A DNA stretch of 21,536 bases from a virus. Position numbers and translations under genes: made by a program. Where the stretch lies: IMG/VR virus record IMGVR_UViG_3300025000_000464, positions 1 to 21,536 of that record; one strand, given 5' to 3'. Positions 15,232 to 21,242 of the stretch are shown here, piece by piece; the stretch's first letter is position 1, and each line of letters starts with the position of its first letter. The notes beneath the pieces were generated by a model. It ran no database searches, had not been told where the DNA came from, and worked only from the letters and a program-made list of their open reading frames with translations.

Positions 15232-16937
15232 TACATCACGCTCCCGCCCATGATCTCGCTGATATCAACTCCAGCCCCGGCAAAGTCACGAGCGGCAGCG
15301 GCGGTGTTGGTCAGCCCCTCGCCCTGAATCTGGGTCTGAGCAGCCTTCTCTGCCATTGCCTGCTGCTTCTGCTGGGCCTGAGCACGGGCCTGCCTACGTT
15401 GAGCTACCTCGGCCTCGGTGTTCAACACGACAGCCGGGACACCCGTCATATCAGCAACCTCGTCAATGGTTCGGTCGGTGTTGATCTTGTCCCTGGCCGT
15501 ATCGTCAAACGGCACGATACCCGCAACGAACTGGAAGAAGTTCTGAATCGAGCGCACCTCGATCAGCTTCTGCTGCTGGGCGAGGGGTCCGATCAAGGTT
15601 ATGTTGATACCTCCGGCACTCTTCAACATCTCAGGGTCCATCGGCGCAAACAGGCCGCGTCTGAGCATACTGTTGAAGCACCGGGTGACCAGATCGCACA
15701 GGGCTTCCGAGTACAACCGACCGATAACAGGCCCCAAACGAATAACTCCCTCATCCTCCCGTGCATCGACCTCACGGGCCTTCAGTGGGGAAGCGTTCGG
15801 ATCACGCATACCCGTCAGGAAAACGTCATTGAAGCAGGCTTTCCTGATCGCCATCTCGACCCGCTCGGAGGCAGCACTCACACCAGAGTAATCGAAACCC
15901 GCATTAACGATTGGCTCAACCTTCTCGTTCGGGTTAGCTACATAGTTATAACCCCCCGGCAAGGTATTGGCCTTTCCTCTCATCCGGGCCGGGATGTTAT
16001 ATGGCGGATTGACAGCCTTATGAGTGGCTATCAGGAATGCCTTCTCCATCTCCTGCAGACGCTTGGCGAGTGGCAGGATACGACTACCTACACCTACCCC
16101 CATGTTGTCAGTTCCAATAGCGTCCCAACGAGCAGTGTGGTAGGGGAACTCATGATACCCAGCGATCTTGAGAGGCTTCTCTTGATCCTGAGCCTCAATA
16201 CTTGAGTTCCCTGATTCGAGGAAGTGGACAGAGGTCCACGGCTTGTTCCTATACTTACGAGCGTAGACGCAGACAATTACCCGCCTCTTGGCGGTGTTCT
16301 GCTGGGCGTTGTCCGCTGTCAACGTATCGCGGATATCTTCGGGCAGGTTCTCCTTGCCATAGTTCAGCTCAAGCTGGCGAAGGCTCATGTCGATGTAGCG
16401 GAAGTACTTGTCGATCCGGCCATTTTTACCCCGGAACAGGAAATATTCCCCAAAGGTCAACAGGTCGAAGTGAAATATCTTCTCGTCGTCATCCGCGTTG
16501 TGGACAGAGGCATTGCCGAACCCGGCACACTCCTTGTAGAACCCTGGCATAACCTCGTAGAAGTTCGACAAGTTCCAGGCCTCGTGCATCCGCTTCTGAC
16601 AATCATACAGCCAGTTCCGCAGCGACGAGCTGGGAGGTGAGGGATCACCCACGAAGTCAAGCCGACACCAATGCCGGGACTGGCCGGTAAGCCGTCCGTG
16701 CATACCGCTGGTCAGTATCTCAACTGCGTCCTCAGCAACCGGGTTGACAATATCCCGGCTGGAGAACGAACGTCTCTTGACGGTGGTGTTGCCCGGTTTC
16801 GTGGACAGACTGTCAAAACGACCGCGCCCAGGTAGAACGAAGCGGGCAATCTCCTTACCTTCCTCGATCCAATCCTGGGCTTCTATGACCGCCTCGTGAT
16901 AGTCCCGGCGTAAGTCCTTTATGCTTGGCAGCGCCAT
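15231..16937 (-). CDS. Portal (head-to-tail connector) protein
   Basis: This 568-residue protein forms the dodecameric portal through which DNA is packaged and ejected. It begins MALPSIKDLRRDYHEAVIEAQDWIEE, and residues 55-95 hold KRRSFSSRDIVNPVAEDAVE and LTSGMHGRLTGQSRHW, the signature region of the phage head-to-tail connecting protein family shared by T7-like and BPP-1-like phages. The middle contains DNMGVGVGSRILPLAKRLQE. The stem and crown region follows (LYSEALCDLVTRCFNSMLRRG), and the C-terminus is Gln and Ala rich (AQRRQARAQAQQKQQ) before a Gly-rich tail. Length suits the family (about 530-580). The start overlaps the previous gene by one base (TAATG) with a G-rich ribosome site. No ACTAG dyad lies inside this gene. 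Confidence 0.92.
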   Translation of the reverse strand: MALPSIKDLRRDYHEAVIEAQDWIEEGKEIARFVLPGRGRFDSLSTKPGNTTVKRRSFSSRDIVNPVAEDAVEILTSGMHGRLTGQSRHWCRLDFVGDPSPPSSSLRNWLYDCQKRMHEAWNLSNFYEVMPGFYKECAGFGNASVHNADDDEKIFHFDLLTFGEYFLFRGKNGRIDKYFRYIDMSLRQLELNYGKENLPEDIRDTLTADNAQQNTAKRRVIVCVYARKYRNKPWTSVHFLESGNSSIEAQDQEKPLKIAGYHEFPYHTARWDAIGTDNMGVGVGSRILPLAKRLQEMEKAFLIATHKAVNPPYNIPARMRGKANTLPGGYNYVANPNEKVEPIVNAGFDYSGVSAASERVEMAIRKACFNDVFLTGMRDPNASPLKAREVDAREDEGVIRLGPVIGRLYSEALCDLVTRCFNSMLRRGLFAPMDPEMLKSAGGINITLIGPLAQQQKLIEVRSIQNFFQFVAGIVPFDDTARDKINTDRTIDEVADMTGVPAVVLNTEAEVAQRRQARAQAQQKQQAMAEKAAQTQIQGEGLTNTAAAARDFAGAGVDISEIMGGSVM

Positions 16938-17275
16938 TAGGCCCCCGACATCTTAGCTGAGACGGTTGTTGGCTCCTCACCATCAGCAAGTGGCGAGGTC
17001 AGTATAGTCGAGGACCGGCCACGACGACGAGCAAGCTCACTGGCGGTGTCCGTAGCGATCTTGCTCTGTAGTTCCTTCTGCTTGGCCTGCCAATCGACGT
17101 TCATCGGCTTCTCGATGGTCGGCGGGGTTGGCATCCCAGGCATCTGGATACTGTTGTTGATAGCCATCGAAGCCATCGAGGCCATCATCCCCATCATCGG
17201 CGCAATCATCGCGTTCATATCCACCTGCGGCTGCACCGGAGGCGGGGTGTAGTTGTCTTCACTCTTACCACCCAT
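16937..17275 (-). CDS. Small MGGKS protein with RGRSSTILT C-terminal motif
   Basis: This is a 112-residue protein of unknown function. It starts MGGKSEDNYTPPP, then has a Met-rich helix (MIAPMMGMMASMASMAI, residues 23-39), a Pro-rich linker, and a charged helix (WQAKQKELQSKIATDT). It ends with ARRRGRSSTILTSPL, a short motif I recall near the C-terminus of small virion-region proteins in many short-tailed phages. The preceding gene also starts MGGKS and ends with a similar RGGATVLT stretch. The two use different codons for MGGKS, so the likeness is at protein level. The ribosome site (AGGAG, 17283-17287) lies inside an ACTAG dyad that also holds the upstream stop codon. It is probably a portal-associated or internal virion protein; that is inference from context. 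Confidence 0.7.
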   Translation of the reverse strand: MGGKSEDNYTPPPVQPQVDMNAMIAPMMGMMASMASMAINNSIQMPGMPTPPTIEKPMNVDWQAKQKELQSKIATDTASELARRRGRSSTILTSPLADGEEPTTVSAKMSGA

Positions 17276-17276
17276 G

Positions 17277-17290
17277 ACTAGGCTCCTAGT
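17277..17290. repeat. ACTAG dyad 12 (spacer GCTC), holds a stop codon and a ribosome site
   Basis: ACTAG-GCTC-CTAGT. On the coding strand it supplies the TAG stop of the upstream MGGKS gene and the AGGAG ribosome site (17283-17287) of the downstream MGGKS gene, whose ATG follows one base after the dyad. Confidence 0.9.
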
Positions 17291-17982
17291 AAGGTTTTGC
17301 TGTTTGCCTCGTCTTCCTCGGTCAGCACGGTTGCCCCACCTCTGACTGGCCCCCCAACCTTCTTACCCTCTTTGCTGAGTGCGCCCTCGGTACCTGTTCC
17401 CGTACCCCGCGTAACCGGCAGGGTCCAGTCGTAGGCGGTGTTACCTGCTCCCCACTTACCATAGAGGTCAGCGAACTGGGCCTCGGACGACTCAGACCAG
17501 TAGTCAGCAAACATGTTGTTGATCCGGGCCTGCTTCTCCTCTTCGGAGACAGCGAAGTCCAGACCCTTGACAGAGGCATGAGCTGCCTCGTCGCTGATCT
17601 GGGTGTTTACGTCCGCAATGGCCTTGTTGGCCGCATCCAGCTTGGTGCCAAACACCTGATCGAGCGAGGCCAAGCCTTGCATCTGCTCTGCTTCCTTCAG
17701 GGCTTTCTCCTGCTGCGAGGCATACTGTGCTGCCAGTTCCTCCTGACGACCATAGGCCATCTCCTGCTGACCGGCAAGGGCCTCGAAGATCGCCCCGAAG
17801 TCGAACTCAGGCATCATCGGCGCGGCCCCATAAGTGCGTCCCTCGGCCTGCCCCCAGCGTTGGTAGTGGTAGTAGGGATTCAACCCCGACTCGGCTACGT
17901 CCGGGTAGCGGCTGAGGTAATCGAAGTCCTCAGCCGAAGCTGCGGGGGCCATGCTGGGATCACTTCCTGATTTTCCACCCAT
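17278..17982 (-). CDS. MGGKS protein with PDVA-type motif, unknown function
   Basis: This 234-residue protein begins MGGKSGSDPS. Residues 20-51 read DFDYLSRYPDVAESGLNPYY followed by H-Y-x-x-W-G-x-x-E-G-R, a pattern close to the YPDV-A-x-G-x-NP-HY-x-G-EGR repeat known from diverse bacterial secreted and surface proteins. Here there is one copy. Residues 70-130 form a Gln, Glu, Ala rich probable coiled coil. The C-terminal third contains W and Y residues (YWSESSEAQFADLYGKWGAG) and the tail GGPVRGGATVLTEEDEANSK. The start ATG has GGGAG six bases upstream. Its stop codon (TAG) is formed by one ACTAG dyad (17277), and another dyad (17995) lies just before its ribosome site. I expect a virion or portal-linked protein, without proof. 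Confidence 0.7.
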   Translation of the reverse strand: MGGKSGSDPSMAPAASAEDFDYLSRYPDVAESGLNPYYHYQRWGQAEGRTYGAAPMMPEFDFGAIFEALAGQQEMAYGRQEELAAQYASQQEKALKEAEQMQGLASLDQVFGTKLDAANKAIADVNTQISDEAAHASVKGLDFAVSEEEKQARINNMFADYWSESSEAQFADLYGKWGAGNTAYDWTLPVTRGTGTGTEGALSKEGKKVGGPVRGGATVLTEEDEANSKTLLGA

Positions 17983-17994
17983 GCTACTCTCCCG

Positions 17995-18008
17995 ACTAGG
18001 AAGCTAGT
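17995..18008. repeat. ACTAG dyad 13 (spacer GAAG), holds a stop codon
   Basis: ACTAG-GAAG-CTAGT. It forms the TAG stop of the acetyltransferase-like gene and directly precedes the GGGAG ribosome site of the next gene. Confidence 0.9.
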
Positions 18009-18550
18009 TCGTCTGCTGTGAGGACTGTAACCAGCCCCGGTGTGTATTCGTCCAGATCGTGCATGTAACACGCTCCGGGTATGGTCGCGACCGGCTTGAA
18101 GCCAACCTGCTTGATGAACCGGCAGGCCAGCTTGTTACGGGTCGGTGTAACCCCTATCAAGGTCTGAGCCAACGGCAACGGCGAGCTATACCGGCGCATC
18201 TTGAAGAACTCAACCAATGTTGCCTTGGCTATCTCTACCGAGCTTACATGGCCGTGCCCCCTGCGTAGAATTGAGAAGTGAACATACGCGGTGAGACCCG
18301 CAAAGTTTGTCAAGTGAAAATGCCCTATTGGCAACACCTCATCATTGATGAATACTACAAAGAAATGCTTGTTCCTGTCAAGGCAGAAATCTCGGAAGTC
18401 CTTGAATGCACGAATCTTCGCGTCATAGAACAGCGAGTCGATCAGACCGTCTTCGTTGAGCTGGCCCCAGTAGTAAGCCAGCACCATCTCAGCCGCTCCT
18501 ACCTTAGCCCTGATCAAGTCACGCACATTAACGATCTTGATAGGGATCAT
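17996..18550 (-). CDS. GNAT-like acetyltransferase in the late operon
   Basis: This 184-residue protein shows a GNAT-like order. A central strand (residues 62-69, HFFVVFIN) and turn lead to IGHFHL (75-80), then HFSILRRGHG (91-100), where RRGHG resembles the acetyl-CoA pyrophosphate loop R/Q-xx-G-x-G/A. A helix follows, and TPTRNKLACRFIKQVGFKPV (135-154) matches motif B with its N, A and GF landmarks. The substrate is unknown. Related phage acetyltransferases sit in late operons, and T7 gp13 has been compared to this fold. I chose the ATG at 18550, which overlaps the upstream stop as ATGA, over a GTG at 18562. The last codons and TAG stop (ELAS-stop) are made by an ACTAG dyad. It could be a virion protein that lost activity. 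Confidence 0.65.
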   Translation of the reverse strand: MIPIKIVNVRDLIRAKVGAAEMVLAYYWGQLNEDGLIDSLFYDAKIRAFKDFRDFCLDRNKHFFVVFINDEVLPIGHFHLTNFAGLTAYVHFSILRRGHGHVSSVEIAKATLVEFFKMRRYSSPLPLAQTLIGVTPTRNKLACRFIKQVGFKPVATIPGACYMHDLDEYTPGLVTVLTADELAS

Positions 18551-19128
18551 AGCACACCCCACTGTTTCGCAAGCGCCTTCGCGTGTCCGGGGTAGGTGTT
18601 ACTGCGTAGTTCATCACGCACAGGCCCAGGTGGCATACGGTGACACTCCTGCTTAATCTCTGGATAGTCAGACTTCTTGTGCGTAGCCTTCAGTAGCGGA
18701 AGACCGGTCAACCACCAACCTGTAGCTTTGCTGTAGGGATCACCAAACCACCACGGCTGGACAAACTGGGTAGCAACGCGGCCTATGCGTGATACCGCGT
18801 GGCAGTGCATTATCGGGTTCTCAATAGCTCTCAACGGTATGTGCGTAGCTCGTTCAAACAGCAAGAAGAACTCGACACCCTTCAGCATCAGTTCCCAACG
18901 TCCTTGCTGCTCGGACAGCCAACGCACCCCGGAGTTACAGAGGTATGTGCAGGTGGGATGCGCGATAAGCAAATCCCACTGGCGATACAGAACATCCCGG
19001 ACATCCCCCTGATAATGCGGTCCGGGTCTCCTCGTGGGCTTCAGATCACAGGACCACGCGTTATGCCCTTCTGCTATGAACGCATCACGAACGATCCCAG
19101 AACACTCACAGGCTACCAGAACGTTCAT
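18547..19128 (-). CDS. C5-cytosine methyltransferase-like protein, compact form
   Basis: This 193-residue protein opens MNVLVACECSGIVRDAFIAE (motif I-like), then GHNAWSCDLKP and GDVRDVL (41-47). HPTC at 57-60 corresponds to the PC catalytic loop (usually HPPC in this phage family) and carries a Cys at the expected place. IENPIM at 102-107 resembles motif VI (ENV). The later block GDPYSKATGWWLTGLP is also typical of this widely distributed phage group. It lacks an obvious target-recognition domain and is about half the size of standard C5 methyltransferases, so the DNA target is unknown and activity uncertain. I favour the ATG at 19128, where family similarity begins; an in-frame ATG at 19140 is possible. 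It overlaps the terminase by 23 bases and the acetyltransferase by 4. Confidence 0.7.
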   Translation of the reverse strand: MNVLVACECSGIVRDAFIAEGHNAWSCDLKPTRRPGPHYQGDVRDVLYRQWDLLIAHPTCTYLCNSGVRWLSEQQGRWELMLKGVEFFLLFERATHIPLRAIENPIMHCHAVSRIGRVATQFVQPWWFGDPYSKATGWWLTGLPLLKATHKKSDYPEIKQECHRMPPGPVRDELRSNTYPGHAKALAKQWGVL

Positions 19129-20533
19129 ACTCGCCGCCATTGAAATAGTTCAACACATCATAGTCCTGGGTACCGCGTTGCTCCTGCTTCTGCTCCAGTA
19201 TCTTACGGTAGATGCTTAGCTCGTGGGGGTGAATACCCAGCGTCTTGGCTTCAGCCAGGATGTCATCCTGCGGCGAGTCCATCTCAGCGAAGCAGAGCAT
19301 CACGGCATCCGATTTGTTGGGACTTCTGCCGATGATGTCACGTATCTTACGCTTCTTGATCAGCCTGACCTTGTTGTTCGGGTCTTCATCGAGGTGCATG
19401 TTGACCAGCTCCTGTGTCAGCTCATCGTCTACTGGGAGGTGCCCGGTCGGCAACCACTGCTTGAGCCTGTAGGCCATAGCCGCCCGCTTGTTGAAGCAGT
19501 TCTCCTCATCGCTGGCTCCACCGAAGAAGACATCGACTATGTTGGTATGGCCCAGCTCACGCAACCGGGAGAGCACGGCCATACCCTGACCAGCATCACC
19601 AAAGACGGTGGTCGGCGGCGGGTTGATCATCTTGAGGGCGCGGGATATCTTACTGACGTTCTCCATCGGGTTGGTCGAGACAACCTCGATCAGCGGGCGT
19701 ATCTCGGTACCCTGACGGATGGCTAGCTCAGACGGGTCGCCGGTCAGCCCTACGTCCAGGCCGACGATGACTTCAGACAGGCTTACGAGGTTCTTGTCGA
19801 GTGGTCGGCGCTGGGCATCCAGCACCTCCTGTGCGGTGATGAGGATGTCCGGTACGTCCGCAAAGAAGTCGTTCTCGAACTCACGCCGGTAGGCACCTGC
19901 CGACATGGTGGCCCTGAGCATCCGCAGCTCGCTCTCTGGCAGGATGCCGGTCTGGCTGGCCTTCAGGTCGATGGTGGCCCAGTCGAGCAGGTCTGGGTCA
20001 GTCGAGACACCATACTGATAGAAGTCATAGAACTGGTTGAGGCCTTTGACTGTGCCGATTATCAAGGCGTGGGCGCGACGGTCGGCCATTGCTGGCCTGA
20101 GTACCTCAGCATAGGCATACTGCGAGTTGGCCCAGGACGCTACCTCATCGAGCACGATCCGGTCGATGTAGATGCCCCGGTAGTTCTCGATGGACTCAGC
20201 CGAGCCGAGGTAAATCTTACCGCCGTTGGGCAGGTCGATGCGTAGCTCCGTCTCGTTGAACGACACCAGGCCGACTCGTTCGAGGTCGAACAGGGCGTTC
20301 TTGAAATACTGCCAACTGACGATCTTAGCCTGCTTCTGAGTGGAGCAGAAGTAGTAGCCCCGGTAGTCCTGGATGTTCTTGTCGAAGGCTTCCTTGATCA
20401 GCCAGTTGACCGCAAGCAAGGTCTTACCGAGGCGACGATGACAGACCGCTACGACGAAACGGTACATATCCAGCCGCCGCAGGATCAACATCTGCGCGGG
20501 TCTGGGCTGGAATGATATATAGTATTTGATCAT
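19106..20533 (-). CDS. terL: Terminase large subunit (packaging ATPase and nuclease)
   Basis: This 475-residue protein drives genome packaging. Residues 31-38 are CHRRLGKT, the Arg-rich Walker A of phage terminases. IVLDE at 126-130 is the Walker B with catalytic Glu, and IIGTVKG at 158-164 is the coupling motif. The RNase H-like nuclease has D260 (VGLDVGLTGDPS), D313 (FGDAGQG) and D409 (NKSDAVM) as likely metal ligands. Length is usual for the family. The start is 8 bases after the upstream stop. I see no strong Shine-Dalgarno there, so translation may depend on the upstream gene. An ACTAG dyad lies 28-41 bases before the start. Position beside the small terminase and before the portal fits. 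Confidence is high. Confidence 0.95.
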   Translation of the reverse strand: MIKYYISFQPRPAQMLILRRLDMYRFVVAVCHRRLGKTLLAVNWLIKEAFDKNIQDYRGYYFCSTQKQAKIVSWQYFKNALFDLERVGLVSFNETELRIDLPNGGKIYLGSAESIENYRGIYIDRIVLDEVASWANSQYAYAEVLRPAMADRRAHALIIGTVKGLNQFYDFYQYGVSTDPDLLDWATIDLKASQTGILPESELRMLRATMSAGAYRREFENDFFADVPDILITAQEVLDAQRRPLDKNLVSLSEVIVGLDVGLTGDPSELAIRQGTEIRPLIEVVSTNPMENVSKISRALKMINPPPTTVFGDAGQGMAVLSRLRELGHTNIVDVFFGGASDEENCFNKRAAMAYRLKQWLPTGHLPVDDELTQELVNMHLDEDPNNKVRLIKKRKIRDIIGRSPNKSDAVMLCFAEMDSPQDDILAEAKTLGIHPHELSIYRKILEQKQEQRGTQDYDVLNYFNGGEYERSGSL

Positions 20534-20541
20534 GAGTGGGG

Positions 20542-21204
20542 TTACAGCAGCTCGTTGAGAACTAGTTCCCTAGTTACGTCAGGGGTGAACGTAGTTGGTA
20601 GCCGCATCTGCTCCGGCAGGGAGTCCTCCAACCGCTTCATCTCGATCAGTTGCCGGTCGTCGGTGATGAGGTCGGTCATCCTGTTGCTGGCCTCACCGTT
20701 GAGAGAGGGAGCAGCCTGGCCCCAGAGCACCACGATACGCTTGTCCTCCTGGGTGTAGACCTCCGTCTTCTCCGAGATGCCCAGGTAGGCCGACATCAGG
20801 AACTTGCCGAACGATTGGTTGAGCTTCTCGGTCAGACCCACTCTTGTGAGGAAGTCCGCCAGGATGCTGCAGCCGATCAGCAGGTAGTGGCGGGAGTCCT
20901 CCGGGTGGTCGATGTTCTCGATGGCCTTCTTGAGTGAGTTGAAGTTGGCGAAGCCCAGCGCACGGGCAAAGCTCTCCGGTGTTGGCATCAGCGAGAACAC
21001 CTTGCGTGTGGGTATCGTCAGGTTCTTGTTCTTCGGGGCGTTCTGGGTAACCGCAGCCAGGTCGTTGGGATGCTCGAACAGCTCATAGAACGGATGCTCG
21101 TTGAAGTAGTACTCAATTCCTGACTTCAGCCACTCCCCGTTGCACATGATAGTGCTAACAGGGAGGTGGCAGTTGATCTGTATCTTACCTTCTTTGGTCA
21201 GCAT
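20542..21204 (-). CDS. Probable terminase small subunit
   Basis: This 220-residue protein probably binds the packaging site and regulates the large terminase, which follows after 8 bases. Residues 73-96 (MPTPESFARALGFANFNSLK and onward) look like a helix-turn-helix. A helix from 103 to 130 leads to SFGKFLMSAYLGISEKTEVY (131-150), and then RIVVLWGQ. The KFxxSxxxGxxEKxxV pattern followed by a short strand is typical of small terminases. The first 60 residues are unusual (NCHLPVSTIMCNGEWL) and I cannot place them. The only strong ribosome-like sequence, AGGAGG at 21222-21227, lies inside an ACTAG dyad, 17 bases before the ATG, which is longer than normal. A second dyad encodes TRELV five residues before the end. 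The identity is inferred from position and pattern. Confidence 0.65.
   Translation of the reverse strand: MLTKEGKIQINCHLPVSTIMCNGEWLKSGIEYYFNEHPFYELFEHPNDLAAVTQNAPKNKNLTIPTRKVFSLMPTPESFARALGFANFNSLKKAIENIDHPEDSRHYLLIGCSILADFLTRVGLTEKLNQSFGKFLMSAYLGISEKTEVYTQEDKRIVVLWGQAAPSLNGEASNRMTDLITDDRQLIEMKRLEDSLPEQMRLPTTFTPDVTRELVLNELL
20561..20574. repeat. ACTAG dyad 14 (spacer TTCC)
   Basis: ACTAG-TTCC-CTAGT with A and T flanks, near the 3' end of the probable small terminase gene (translated TRELV), 28-41 bases before the large terminase start. Confidence 0.85.
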
Positions 21205-21216
21205 GGCGTTGGTGTG

Positions 21217-21230
21217 ACTAGCCTCCTAGT
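21217..21230. repeat. ACTAG dyad 15 (spacer CCTC)
   Basis: ACTAG-CCTC-CTAGT in the 38-base gap before the probable small terminase gene. On the coding strand its loop and left arm contain AGGAGG, the only strong ribosome-like sequence for that gene. Confidence 0.9.
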
Positions 21231-21242
21231 TGATAATAGTTC

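Noticed and set aside
15399-16205. Open frame of 268 codons on the plus strand opposite the portal
   Set aside because: The portal gene on the minus strand is certain, and the opposite frame shows no domain or ribosome site.
1203-21230. The dyads as phage RNA polymerase promoters
   Set aside because: T7-type promoters are asymmetric and have conserved flanks of about 20 bases. These sites are symmetric, have variable centres and flanks, and many lie deep in genes without a gene start nearby.
1203-21230. The dyads as a CRISPR array or site-specific recombination array
   Set aside because: Copies are only 13-15 bases, unevenly spaced over 20 kb, and no Cas or recombinase gene is in the window.
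1203-21230. The dyads as simple RNA hairpins kept for their stem
   Set aside because: The base pair just outside the core is complementary in only 9 of 15 copies, although purine and pyrimidine are kept. This fits a symmetric DNA site better than selection for a stem, apart from the extended copy at 12680.
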